IMG/VR virus record: IMGVR_UViG_3300050343_000266
Location: 1 to 64,000 of that record
Strand: one strand, 5' to 3'
Length of the DNA: 64,000 nt
From: a virus
Part shown: one piece after another, positions 38,685-46,893 of the stretch
Numbering within the stretch: position 1 is the stretch's first letter
Layout: each line of letters starts with the position of its first letter
Translations under genes and position numbers: made by a program
Notes under the pieces: generated by a model
The model's input: the letters and a program-made list of their open reading frames with translations, nothing else
The model's database searches: none
What the model was told of the DNA's origin: nothing

Positions 38685-39204
38685 GGATTGTTTCTACCGC
38701 TGGTTTATCTGTGGATGGATCTGGATATAATTTTTTATCAATTTTTCTGTTGGCATGTTTGTTAACCGAAAGCCTAGGATCCTCATCTTCAAAATGAGGT
38801 TCAATAGCAATGTCTAGTTCACGTGCCAGCCGTGCTGCTCTACGGAATTCATCCTTGTAGTATGGCTCCCAGTCAGACGCAAGTACAACAATCTTTCTAA
38901 TGCCCATGATGTGCGCCTGAAAAACAGATGCAGAGAAGGGGTATCGCGTTGAGTAAATAGTTGCACCAGTCATAGGAGTTCCGCGCTTGCATGCACCAGC
39001 AATGGCATAACAAACAGGATCTATTTCTACGTGAGAGTCCGTTAGGAGTGAGCGTCCATCACCCATGATCTCTCGATCACGAACGATGACACACCCACCA
39101 GGACATGATGGATGTGTTGAGGCAGCGCCAACAGCTTTAGCAATATCAATGAAATGTTGCTCCTTGTTTTTTATATAAGTGGGATCACCTTTGGGTGCTG
39201 TCAT
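38674..39204 (-). CDS. Deoxycytidylate deaminase-like protein lacking zinc Cys
   Basis: About 176 residues from MTAPKGDPTYIKNKEQHFID (39204). The cytidine/dCMP deaminase fold is visible: HPSCPGGCVIVRDREIMGDG, then HVEIDPVCYAIAGACKRG, where HVE holds a zinc His and the catalytic Glu. The second half should read P-C-x2-C; it reads STRYPFSASVFQAHIMGIRK, so both zinc Cys are replaced. Next IVVLASDWEPYYKDEF fits the fold. It may be inactive or use other ligands. An upstream ATG at 39264 would overlap the divergent gene. Confidence 0.7.
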   Translation of the reverse strand: MTAPKGDPTYIKNKEQHFIDIAKAVGAASTHPSCPGGCVIVRDREIMGDGRSLLTDSHVEIDPVCYAIAGACKRGTPMTGATIYSTRYPFSASVFQAHIMGIRKIVVLASDWEPYYKDEFRRAARLARELDIAIEPHFEDEDPRLSVNKHANRKIDKKLYPDPSTDKPAVETIHDN

Positions 39205-39212
39205 ATCACATT

Positions 39213-39230
39213 TAAGAGTCGATACTCTTA
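39213..39230. promoter_or_regulatory. 18-bp palindrome between divergent genes
   Basis: TAAGAGTCGATACTCTTA, seven-base perfect arms. It lies nine bases before the - strand start at 39204 and 32 bases before the + strand start at 39263. Likely an operator or a leader hairpin shared by the two genes. Confidence 0.5.
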
Positions 39231-39262
39231 TATTAGGTAGTGAAACATATGATTGCGGATAC

Positions 39263-39583
39263 ATGGATTACATCAAATTTACTAAGGACATGGAAGAATA
39301 TAATGATTGGAATCGTCTCGATGGTAAGCACTCGATCAATGATGCGTGGTTAGATTTTGGAACTACCGATCGTGTGCATAGTCCAAGTCATTACACAGCA
39401 GGTAAGCAGGAAGTGATTGATGTCATCGAAGACACCATCAAGAATGCACCTGATGTAACGCGAGGGATGCTTCAAGGACAAGTAATGAAGTACCTTATGC
39501 GCCTATGGCTTAAGGACAATCCGCTTGAAGATGCTAAGAAAGCACGTTGGTATCTTGATCGCCTGATTAGCAAGATGAGTTAA
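39263..39583 (+). CDS. DUF3310 protein (T7 gp1.7-like region)
   Basis: 106 residues from ATG 39263. Contains the DUF3310 pattern: VHSPSHYTAGKQEVIDVIED, GQVMKYLMRLWLKDNPLED, AKKARWYLDRLI. In T7 this region is part of the gp1.7 nucleotide kinase. It is alone on the + strand inside the - strand replication cluster and shares a palindromic intergenic region with the deaminase-like gene. A role in nucleotide metabolism is likely. Confidence 0.82.
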   Translation: MDYIKFTKDMEEYNDWNRLDGKHSINDAWLDFGTTDRVHSPSHYTAGKQEVIDVIEDTIKNAPDVTRGMLQGQVMKYLMRLWLKDNPLEDAKKARWYLDRLISKMS

Positions 39584-39993
39584 CACCTTACAAATTTAAA
39601 TATTCCGTTCTCACAAGTAAGAGTCTCATGTTCTTGCTTGTGCTCTAGTAGTTTGTTGATGATATGAGCAGAAGCAATAGAAGTGTGCTTGAACTCAACT
39701 GTAATGCCTTGATCAAATCCTGGCAACTCTGGGTCATACCATTTAACAGGACGTAAATATTCCCATGGGTCTAAGCCCTGAGAAACCCATGCATTCAACT
39801 CTTCTAATCGTTGTGCAGTTTTAATGATATGAGCTTCGTGGGCAATTTCAATAGGCACAGACTTGAATTCGTTATTGCTTAGCAGTGCATGCTTCCACAT
39901 CAATGAACCATCCTTGTGGATCAAACGACATGGATGAACACGACTACCAGATGGCATCATATAGAAAGCATCAGGAGATATATGCCTACTCAT
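39580..39993 (-). CDS. Hypothetical protein
   Basis: 137 residues: SRHISPDAFYMMPSGSRVHP, AHIIKTAQRLEELNAWVSQG, and a C-terminus with Cys (TLTCENGIFKFVRC). The stop overlaps the end of the converging DUF3310 gene by four bases. Coupled to the upstream methyltransferase-like gene. No family recognised. Confidence 0.55.
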   Translation of the reverse strand: MSRHISPDAFYMMPSGSRVHPCRLIHKDGSLMWKHALLSNNEFKSVPIEIAHEAHIIKTAQRLEELNAWVSQGLDPWEYLRPVKWYDPELPGFDQGITVEFKHTSIASAHIINKLLEHKQEHETLTCENGIFKFVRC

Positions 39994-40664
39994 TACACGT
40001 CTCCCCTATGCTCTTCGTAATGTTCTAGGTCTTTGAACCAGTTATCACCAGCATACTCATTGTATATAATCCTACCGATGTCACGGAAGGTGTTATGGAA
40101 TAAAGTGACCTTATCAATATCACTAATGGTTGCATCCAAAGGTGGTCCATAGATTAATACATTCCAGGTTGAAGGGCAAACTGATTCAAAGCCCTTAGAA
40201 GTAGCTCGAAGTTGTTTAATGCGACGAAAAGGAATACAAACAGGATAATCCCATATAACCGGAGTCGCTCTGACGATTTCTGATGCACTAGTAAAAAATA
40301 CAAAACTGTTTATATGGTTATTGCGATACTCGTTAATGGTTTTGTTTAACCACACTCGTGTATTACGCACTGCACCCTTAGGTGCTACCCATACATTCCC
40401 ATGCCAATGTTCCTGGAGTGGGTTGGTCTCCAACGATGGAACAGACGTTGCATCTACCAATACCTGCTGAACAGGATCAGATGTTGGGTCATAGTCAATA
40501 GAGCCCATGACTTGACGAGCTCTTTCGATTAATTGAGGTGTTGGATAAAGAGGTAGTTTTAAACCACTCTCTTTAAGCTTAGCTTGTAAATTCTGCTGCG
40601 AGCGCTCGGAAGCCTTCTTGGCTCCCACCTGCTTCGACTGCAAATGTTCTTGTTCCAGCATCAC
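39993..40664 (-). CDS. Dam-like (PF05869) protein with degenerate catalytic motif
   Basis: 223 residues. The family order of phage N6-adenine methyltransferases is recognisable: YPTPQLIERARQVMGSIDYD then PTSD, later HWHGNVWVAPKGAVRNTRVW, then NSFVFFTSASEIVRATPVIW. Active members read N-P-P-Y after the V-W; here it is V-A-P-K-G. The motif is broken, so methyl transfer is doubtful. It may have become a DNA-binding or anti-restriction protein. The first 30 residues overlap the preceding gene by 86 bases, so a later start is possible. Confidence 0.6.
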   Translation of the reverse strand: MMLEQEHLQSKQVGAKKASERSQQNLQAKLKESGLKLPLYPTPQLIERARQVMGSIDYDPTSDPVQQVLVDATSVPSLETNPLQEHWHGNVWVAPKGAVRNTRVWLNKTINEYRNNHINSFVFFTSASEIVRATPVIWDYPVCIPFRRIKQLRATSKGFESVCPSTWNVLIYGPPLDATISDIDKVTLFHNTFRDIGRIIYNEYAGDNWFKDLEHYEEHRGDV

Positions 40665-41001
40665 TGATCAAGGTAATTAGTACATTTTTTGACCAGTCAT
40701 TCTCATCAATTTCTTCCAGCAGTTTACGCAGGAACTCAACTACATCGGTGTCTTCATTCGCTTCTGCAGCATTAATATCTGCTTCTAGTGAAGTGCCTGA
40801 CATAAAAGTAGTAGAGTCGTTGCACAGATTAATTACCAGTGACCCTGCACCTTCTGCAAGCACTCCATTTGAAGCGATATTAATTAAATCAGTAAGAATC
40901 AGTTCAGCAGTAGCAGCAAGAAACTTTTGCTCTTGCTCCTTCTCCTCTCCGAATTTGTCTGAATGAATTAATTGTTGAAGTAGATCTGTACGTCTAGACA
41001 T
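40579..41001 (-). CDS. Hypothetical protein
   Basis: 140 residues: LLQQLIHSDKFGEEKEQEQK, LILTDLINIASNGVLAEGAG, VEFLRKLLEEIDENDWSKNV. Acidic and helical. It overlaps the Dam-like gene by 86 bases. No family recognised. Confidence 0.55.
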   Translation of the reverse strand: MSRRTDLLQQLIHSDKFGEEKEQEQKFLAATAELILTDLINIASNGVLAEGAGSLVINLCNDSTTFMSGTSLEADINAAEANEDTDVVEFLRKLLEEIDENDWSKNVLITLISDAGTRTFAVEAGGSQEGFRALAAEFTS

Positions 41002-41033
41002 AATGTAATGACTCTTTCAATAGGATAAGTTAA

Positions 41034-41849
41034 TTAAAACTCTGATGTGGGATCTTCATCATTAGTTTCGTGATCTTCTGGTTGTTCAAACAAGCCTGGA
41101 GAATCTGGTTTCGTCTGACTGATGTGACGTCCGTTAAGCATATCTACCATGACAGCTTCAAAACGTTCATCAAACATTGAGTTTGGATTAAGGATAAGAT
41201 CTTCCCGTTGATCCAGTCCTTCAGACATAGCAATCTTCTCCTGCTCTTTCACTGCTTGCTGGATCATATACTCAGCAATTTGTTGCCTTAGTGTATGCAA
41301 CTCACATGCGAGCTCGAAACTTTCTAGATAGCTATCGTGGTCTACAAATACCCCAATATTTTGAGGAATAAGATGGAAGGGATTACAACAATACTTGTTC
41401 CCACAAGTAGTTTTAACACCAGTGAATCCGAGATCACCCCATGTAAACCACATCGCAACACGTTGAGGATGGTGCTGTGTCGATGATGAGATGCCATGCC
41501 TTCTCCATGCAAATTGAGGTTGCTTTGTTCGTTTGTTTATGCATCCGTTCCATTCCCAGCATTCATCTGGATCAGCCATGTCTACTAATGACCAGAACCT
41601 AAGAGCTTTTACTCGATTCTTTTTTAGTAACTTGGAAATATCAAAGGACATTCGCCCTTCACGTGCACCAGCTACGCAGCGAACACAAGCCTGGTGGCTG
41701 TCATAGCGCATGCTGTGGGAAGAGAATCTCCCAAGGGAATGTCCTGAGTAAAGGCAAAGCTCTCCCTCCTCAGCTGTATTAGACATCTGTTTGACGCGCC
41801 TGCCATAAGCATGACCGCCAACTTTTTTAGAAGGTTGAGCCTCAGCCAT
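41034..41849 (-). CDS. HNH-type endonuclease
   Basis: 271 residues. CWEWNGCINKRTKQPQFAWR, then HHPQRVAMWFTWGDLGF and TTCGNKYCCNPFHLIPQN give the C-x(n)-C-x4-C-x-NP-x-HL motif of phage HNH nucleases. An N-terminal pair CVRCVAG may bind zinc. The C-terminus is acidic and ends in Phe (DEDPTSEF). It lies in the replication cluster and may process replication or recombination intermediates. Start MAEAQPSKKVGGHAYG. Confidence 0.72.
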   Translation of the reverse strand: MAEAQPSKKVGGHAYGRRVKQMSNTAEEGELCLYSGHSLGRFSSHSMRYDSHQACVRCVAGAREGRMSFDISKLLKKNRVKALRFWSLVDMADPDECWEWNGCINKRTKQPQFAWRRHGISSSTQHHPQRVAMWFTWGDLGFTGVKTTCGNKYCCNPFHLIPQNIGVFVDHDSYLESFELACELHTLRQQIAEYMIQQAVKEQEKIAMSEGLDQREDLILNPNSMFDERFEAVMVDMLNGRHISQTKPDSPGLFEQPEDHETNDEDPTSEF

Positions 41850-42085
41850 TAGAAAGATCCCTCAGGTTTTACATATGTCCCACCATGAGGTGGGTATTGA
41901 TCTTCAGTGTCAAGTGATTCGAGTTGATTATTAATCATGTACTCATAACGAGTGGAGTTCTCATATTTAATTCGAACTAGTTTTGAGCTTGGGGTGTAAT
42001 ACTCTGGTTGTCCAACAACCAAAGCATTCATCCCATTAGTTTGCACACGGACACGCAGCCCAATTTTGATATCGGAAGCAAGCAT
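41849..42085 (-). CDS. Small hypothetical protein
   Basis: 78 residues: DIKIGLRVRVQTNGMNALVV, VRIKYENSTRYEYMINNQLE. A small beta-barrel, perhaps of the SH3 or Tudor type. Its stop overlaps the HNH start. Possibly a nucleic-acid-binding accessory. Confidence 0.5.
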   Translation of the reverse strand: MLASDIKIGLRVRVQTNGMNALVVGQPEYYTPSSKLVRIKYENSTRYEYMINNQLESLDTEDQYPPHGGTYVKPEGSF

Positions 42086-42114
42086 ATTAATACCTTATAT
42101 ATTGTTTAGTTTAA

Positions 42115-42747
42115 TTAGAAGTCGTTCAAGATATGGGATTCATCTAAAGGATCATCTTTTGGACGTTGCCAAATACGTATCGATTTAGATTTACCATTAG
42201 CGTCTTTCCTGCTTGTTACCAAACGACGCCACCCCATTGACTGAAGTACATCAGCAACACGGCGTCCTTCACGACGTGACTGGTTGCGAGGGTCAAGCTC
42301 CAGTGCATGTGTAAGCACATCGGCTGCAGTGACCTCCTGCTTGATTGAAACGTAAGCTCCAATCTTGTCTAACCAAGGATCTGGGTCGCCAAATTCTTGG
42401 ATGTATTCAGAGATCGCAGCAATCTCACCACTGTTGAATTCATATCCAACGCCGCTACGGTAAGCATGTACCGCCGCTGCCCATAGACTATCTCGTTCTT
42501 GCTCTAATTGCTTCCAAGGAATCTGAAATCCTCCTGCAATTTCTAGTGGAACGAATCGTCTATTGCCAGTACTGTCAACAAGGAATTGATTCCTATTGGT
42601 AGTGCCAATCATCACAAAGCGACGTGGCAACTTCGATGGGAGTGATGCATATGGATAACGAACCTCATCCACTCGACTTGTGATTAGGTTCTTGAAGTTC
42701 TCAATGTTCCTGACATTGAAGTAATTATCGATCTCAGGTAAGCTCAA
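42115..42747 (-). CDS. Primase-helicase, VirE-type helicase C-terminal part
   Basis: 210 residues that complete the VirE-like P-loop helicase of the next feature: LPEIDNYFNVRNIENFKNLI, RRFVMIGTTNRNQFLVDSTG, NRRFVPLEI (sensor/arginine region), then a winged-helix-like tail (DPRNQSRREGRRVADVLQSM). One frameshift near 42740 separates the halves: the upstream frame ends AWLLELT and this one should join as LLELPEIDNYF. Probably one gene with a sequence error, or a real split. Confidence 0.8.
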   Translation of the reverse strand: MSLPEIDNYFNVRNIENFKNLITSRVDEVRYPYASLPSKLPRRFVMIGTTNRNQFLVDSTGNRRFVPLEIAGGFQIPWKQLEQERDSLWAAAVHAYRSGVGYEFNSGEIAAISEYIQEFGDPDPWLDKIGAYVSIKQEVTAADVLTHALELDPRNQSRREGRRVADVLQSMGWRRLVTSRKDANGKSKSIRIWQRPKDDPLDESHILNDF

Positions 42748-44350
42748 GCAACCATGCCATATGCAGGCGGTACTGCTCTTTCATCAGAGTCTCCAAGGGG
42801 ATGGTGATCTCTGCGAACAGGGCATCAGGTACCAAGTTTCTTGCAAACATGGACTTACCTACACCCTGAGCACCCACAAGAATGGGTAGCCAGGACATGG
42901 ATGCACCTGGGTTGTAGGCACGAGCTACTGCACCAATCATCATGCGTTGCATGGCAAGAGTTGCTAGCTGATGCTTGTTACCTAGGAAGACTTCTCCAAT
43001 ACGGTCCCAATCTTTATGCGGGATCGCATGTGCTGCACAACTATCAAGGTACCGAGTGATCGGGCAGTAACCGTTTTTACCTGCTGCGTACTGAATAGCT
43101 GACTTGATACGCGGCTCAGGAATGAAGACCCCGTACTCACAAGCAAGCTTGGTAGTCATGATGTCTAGGTCATTACCTTCGAGCTGAACAACTTTCCCGT
43201 TGGGGTCGTCATACTCAATGGCATTCGTAAGTCTGTTCTTACGTAGACCAGTCAAGATTGCTTTGACTTTATCTACGTCAGCTTCACGTTCTTTGGCAGC
43301 ATCATCACTGCTTTTCTTTGGTCGTCCACGTTTGGCAACCTTTTTGGAATCCGGTAAGGGTTCCGGTTCAAACTGCATAGTTTCTCCTTTTGCTTGTCGT
43401 ATAACCTCTTCAAAACTGACCAAAGGATCAGTCTCTGTATAACCAACTGCTCCACCAGATGCACCAAAGCGCACATCACGGGGAAGCTTACTAGTCCAAT
43501 TAGGATCTTGCTTTTTTGCAAGCGAATACAGTTTAGTATGCCCAGCATATTTGCCGAGACCTTTCCACTTAAACGCACGAATGTTTTCTTCTTTGTGACC
43601 GTGGTGGCCACGAATGACCCAGTCAACCCAGTCATCAAACAGAACGCCACCTACACCAGCACAAGCTGCCATGACAGGCACGTAGTAAGACTCGTACTCA
43701 TCGTCGTCAGACGGACGTAGGAACTCTCGAAGGAGCCACTGACATCGCCTTACGTCAATATCCTCACAGTCTGAATGTACAAACTCTGTAGGTTCGTCGT
43801 AATCAATGTCAGTCAGTAGGAATTCAGGTACCAATGCACCATCATTAAGACGATGACGGGTAGCTGTATTGCCATACCAAAGGCGCTCAGGCTTTTGTCC
43901 ACAGTTATCTTTGAGATCATCGAGCTGCAGATCGGCAAGCAAACGGTTAACGATTAACCAGTAAGCACCACGATGCTGTCTAGAAGATTCAAGATCAATT
44001 TCTAATGCAAAGATCGCACGGAATCTGTGCTCTTCTTCTGTGTGACTTGCAGAAGTATAAGTAGCAAGGCACCACTCTTTAGCAGTTGTGGTTTCCCAAA
44101 ACTTATCAAGAGTAGTGTCGCCATCAAAGTCAATGACAATGATGTTGCTACCAGCTGCATTATCTGCACGCCTGTGTCGATCAATAAAATGAGTGGCGCA
44201 CCAGCCGTAGCCATGCTCCACCCATCCAAGTAGCCAGTCAATGCTGACTAATACATTTGACCAACCACGAGCAACCAGTTGTGGGTTGCTTTTATTTTGG
44301 CAGTTCTTATTGACTGCTATCTTCAGTATCTTTTGCACTCTCCATCTCAT
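42734..44350 (-). CDS. Primase-helicase (AEP-like primase plus VirE helicase)
   Basis: 538 residues. The N-terminal domain resembles the archaeo-eukaryotic primase type of plasmids and phages: NIIVIDFDGD (metal-binding Asp), TYTSASHTEEEHRFRAIFAL and CGQKPERLWYGN. A middle part has a basic linker (KKVAKRGRPKKSSDD). The C-terminal VirE-type ATPase has Walker A PILVGAQGVGKSMFARNLVP. It is the replicative primase-helicase, in place of a T7 gp4-type protein. The start near 44350 overlaps the exonuclease gene by 44 bases; a later start is possible. Confidence 0.8.
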   Translation of the reverse strand: MRWRVQKILKIAVNKNCQNKSNPQLVARGWSNVLVSIDWLLGWVEHGYGWCATHFIDRHRRADNAAGSNIIVIDFDGDTTLDKFWETTTAKEWCLATYTSASHTEEEHRFRAIFALEIDLESSRQHRGAYWLIVNRLLADLQLDDLKDNCGQKPERLWYGNTATRHRLNDGALVPEFLLTDIDYDEPTEFVHSDCEDIDVRRCQWLLREFLRPSDDDEYESYYVPVMAACAGVGGVLFDDWVDWVIRGHHGHKEENIRAFKWKGLGKYAGHTKLYSLAKKQDPNWTSKLPRDVRFGASGGAVGYTETDPLVSFEEVIRQAKGETMQFEPEPLPDSKKVAKRGRPKKSSDDAAKEREADVDKVKAILTGLRKNRLTNAIEYDDPNGKVVQLEGNDLDIMTTKLACEYGVFIPEPRIKSAIQYAAGKNGYCPITRYLDSCAAHAIPHKDWDRIGEVFLGNKHQLATLAMQRMMIGAVARAYNPGASMSWLPILVGAQGVGKSMFARNLVPDALFAEITIPLETLMKEQYRLHMAWLLELT

Positions 44351-45059
44351 GAAATTGTTGGGCTCTTTTCAAAAACTTTGCTTCGAATCTGTCCAGCTGA
44401 TCGGTATCTATAAAGATACCTTGAGAGGTTTCTGGAGTAGAGACAATAATCAAAGCTACATCACATTTATATCCTGTTCGTTCAGCTAACGCGAGGCGGT
44501 ATGCCGCCATTTGCTGAGCGCACTTTTGATACTTCCTAAATCCACCAAAACCTAAGCGGTCTCCTTTCTCAGGAAACACAGCAGAGTAAGGAGCGTTACT
44601 GGTTTTAAAGTCAGCAATTATCTTTACCCCACCTATCTCTCCGATCAAGTCAGGACAACCAGCGTACAAATGTTCTGTTGACCAGACATATGCAACTTCG
44701 CGGTCATCGCTTCTGAGGTGATTCCAGTCAGGACGCAAAGGACGTTCCGACCAATGAAGTGTATCAAACCAATCTAGGTATGGTGTGATTCCATTCCAGA
44801 AGTCTTGATATTCTTCAGAAACTCCGGGATCTAATCCACGGAGATAGTTTTCACAACCAAGGTGAATAGCAGAGCCACGAGTTGAGGCTGCTTCTAATGC
44901 ACCAGGGTTGTTCTTCTGCCAGTTACGTAAGCCAGCCTTAGCCTTTTCAGTTTCTGTAGCAGACAGGACTGTTGTAACCGAAGGCATATACAGACCTGAA
45001 CAAAGGTACTTTCTATAACCGCTCGGAGTTTGTATCCGATACGGCTTATCAGTAGTCAC
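44307..45059 (-). CDS. PD-(D/E)XK exonuclease (Cas4/RecB-like)
   Basis: 250 residues. YAGCPDLIGEIGGVKIIADF followed by KTS carries the G-x-P-D...D-x-K nuclease core, and KYQKCAQQMAAYRLALAERT is motif III (Q-x3-Y type). YMPSVTTVLSATETEKAKAG is the usual N-terminal helix of this phage group. It likely degrades host DNA or makes ends for recombination, in the place of T7 gp6 exonuclease. Confidence 0.8.
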   Translation of the reverse strand: MTTDKPYRIQTPSGYRKYLCSGLYMPSVTTVLSATETEKAKAGLRNWQKNNPGALEAASTRGSAIHLGCENYLRGLDPGVSEEYQDFWNGITPYLDWFDTLHWSERPLRPDWNHLRSDDREVAYVWSTEHLYAGCPDLIGEIGGVKIIADFKTSNAPYSAVFPEKGDRLGFGGFRKYQKCAQQMAAYRLALAERTGYKCDVALIIVSTPETSQGIFIDTDQLDRFEAKFLKRAQQFHEMESAKDTEDSSQ

Positions 45060-45426
45060 CCTCTTCTACCTGCTCTTGAAAGTTCTGCGAATACGTTGCG
45101 CCTGTATCTGTAACAGTGGTTTGCTCCTGAAACATGGCATACAGTTGCCCCACTGCGTTACCTACGGCTTCTGTTACCTGTCCAATTGCTTCAACACGCT
45201 GAGTCATAAACGAAACTTCGTTCCTCATATCTGCAACTTCTTGACGCAATGCAATGGTGTGATCCATCAGGGAAGGCACTTTTGGAAGGGGCCTTGTTGC
45301 TAGTGGTCGTTGCGGAGCATCGGGTACAACGGGTTCAGCAGGAACGGTTGCTTGTGCTCCTGCGATGATCTGTGCAATACGCGCCTGCATTTCAGGTGGC
45401 AAGTTATCCATATTTGAATTAGTCAT
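45049..45426 (-). CDS. Hypothetical coiled-coil protein
   Basis: 125 residues: an N-terminal helix (LPPEMQARIAQIIAGAQATV), a Pro-rich linker (PVVPDAPQRPLATRPLPKVP) and a coiled coil (IALRQEVADMRNEVSFMTQR). The acidic end reads FQEQVEEGDY. It overlaps both neighbours, so it is made with the exonuclease. A partner of the recombination proteins is possible. Confidence 0.55.
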   Translation of the reverse strand: MTNSNMDNLPPEMQARIAQIIAGAQATVPAEPVVPDAPQRPLATRPLPKVPSLMDHTIALRQEVADMRNEVSFMTQRVEAIGQVTEAVGNAVGQLYAMFQEQTTVTDTGATYSQNFQEQVEEGDY

Positions 45427-46163
45427 TAGAATTCAGTTTCCTCTTCTACTTTTTTAGTTGCAGTTGTTGTCCCTACATGGGCTCCACGTTTGTCGGTTCC
45501 ACCAGCAGGAAGACCTTTCTCATCGACTTGTTTGCCATCGAAAGGATCCTTGCCTTCAAAGAAATTAGGAAGCCAGATGGTGTCCTTCTCTTTGTCCCAA
45601 GTTGACTTAATTTTATCTGGCACCTTACGGACCTTCGGTAGGATGCTGTATGTAGTTTCCAGACCGGCTCCCTTGCGGCTAATCTTAATTGAAAAATTAG
45701 CAAGTCCGTCTTCTGTCCAAGTGTAGTCTTCAATTTCTTGAAGAATTTCTGTGAGCTGTTCTCTAAGTGATTTTTGTTCAATGAAAAGTACCTCTAAACG
45801 ACCGCGAGCTGCACTAGTGCCAACCCAAGCGAGGAATCGCCGGGGCTTGACATAAGTTCCATCGATTTTTGGTCGATCGGGCTTGGACCAATCGGTCTCT
45901 CGTGCGATGTCTTCGGGCTGCCCAGGATGAGTGCGAGTAACAACGTAGCCGTTGAAACGCAAATCACCAGTCTTAGCATCACGGCATTCGGATGCGTACT
46001 GCCAACCCACGATTGCGTGTCCCGTTTCGTAGCAGCCGAGTAGCCGGAACTCTTCTGACTCGCCATCTTTAAGACTGCTTGGTTTCCAGTAAGGTTGTGG
46101 TTCTCTTGTTTCAATTTTATCTTTTGTCTCCAGCATTTCTGGAGGTAGGACTTGTAGCGCCAT
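45426..46163 (-). CDS. Hypothetical replication-cluster protein with acidic Phe tail
   Basis: 245 residues: FRLLGCYETGHAIVGWQYAS, RFNGYVVTRTHPGQPEDIAR, ARGRLEVLFIEQKSLREQLT. Beta-rich first half, possibly an OB-type fold. The last residues, KKVEEETEF, are acidic with a terminal Phe, like the tails of single-strand-binding proteins. Together with exonuclease and coiled-coil genes next to it, this suggests a DNA-binding or annealing protein. A typical SSB-like gene also exists at 46894-47553. Confidence 0.5.
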   Translation of the reverse strand: MALQVLPPEMLETKDKIETREPQPYWKPSSLKDGESEEFRLLGCYETGHAIVGWQYASECRDAKTGDLRFNGYVVTRTHPGQPEDIARETDWSKPDRPKIDGTYVKPRRFLAWVGTSAARGRLEVLFIEQKSLREQLTEILQEIEDYTWTEDGLANFSIKISRKGAGLETTYSILPKVRKVPDKIKSTWDKEKDTIWLPNFFEGKDPFDGKQVDEKGLPAGGTDKRGAHVGTTTATKKVEEETEF

Positions 46164-46216
46164 ATTGATGTTATTTAGACTCTACAAATATAAGTAATAC
46201 AAAGGATAAATGTGAG

Positions 46217-46837
46217 CTATGAAGCTAATACTTTGTGCCCATACCAGACAACTAAACTATACCGAGTACCTTCTCTAAGCATATTGACTCGATGCTCACA
46301 TTTAGAAGGGAAGACTACGAAGTCTCCGTATTTCATTTTGAATACACGGATATTAGAATCACTGCCATCTTTAATAAATAATTCAGCACCGTCATACATT
46401 TCAGAAGAACTTAGGCATACACTGATGCTTAGCTCTCTAACAAAATCAGTAACGTCATCATCATAATAATCTTGATGCCAGTCATAATGATCGGTGACTT
46501 CATCGTAGATAGTAAATTGATATTCCCTAGCTGAGTCGGAGATATTTAAATTAAAGAATCCTACGTTGATTTCTTGAATTAACTTGTCAATAAGATCAGT
46601 AGCCTCTTGAGATTCTGTTAGCCAATGTAATTTTCCTTTTCTTATCTCTAAGTTGAGATCATCACCAGACTCATCGTCTTCAGAGTCACCAATGTAAGCC
46701 TTTGATAGCTCTTCTACTTGACTGACTTCATTAGCTATTACTTCATCTATAAACTCTGCTGTTTTAAGACATAGCCTTCCACTAACAATGTTGTCTGTAA
46801 CCAGGTCAATATCAAAGGCTGGATATTCTGTAAACAT
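46217..46837 (-). CDS. 2OG-Fe(II) dioxygenase (PKHD-type)
   Basis: 206 residues. YDEVTDHYDWHQDYYDDDVT gives the H-x-D iron ligands. GAELFIKDGSDS, then GDFVVFPSKCEHRVNMLREG gives the distal His, and GTRYSLVVWYGH the 2-oxoglutarate-binding Arg. This is the prolyl-4-hydroxylase-like family, frequent in cyanophages. The substrate is unknown; protein or nucleotide hydroxylation are both possible. Confidence 0.87.
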   Translation of the reverse strand: MFTEYPAFDIDLVTDNIVSGRLCLKTAEFIDEVIANEVSQVEELSKAYIGDSEDDESGDDLNLEIRKGKLHWLTESQEATDLIDKLIQEINVGFFNLNISDSAREYQFTIYDEVTDHYDWHQDYYDDDVTDFVRELSISVCLSSSEMYDGAELFIKDGSDSNIRVFKMKYGDFVVFPSKCEHRVNMLREGTRYSLVVWYGHKVLAS

Positions 46838-46857
46838 AAGCGTCCATTTTTTGGCAT

Positions 46858-46886
46858 TAAAAAAGGTCTCGCGTAAGACCTTTTTG
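46858..46886 (-). terminator. Bidirectional terminator
   Basis: AAAAAAGGTCT, loop CGCGTA, AGACCTTTTT. It lies between the SSB-like gene and the oxygenase gene and can act on the - strand transcript. Confidence 0.8.
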
Positions 46887-46893
46887 GGTATAT

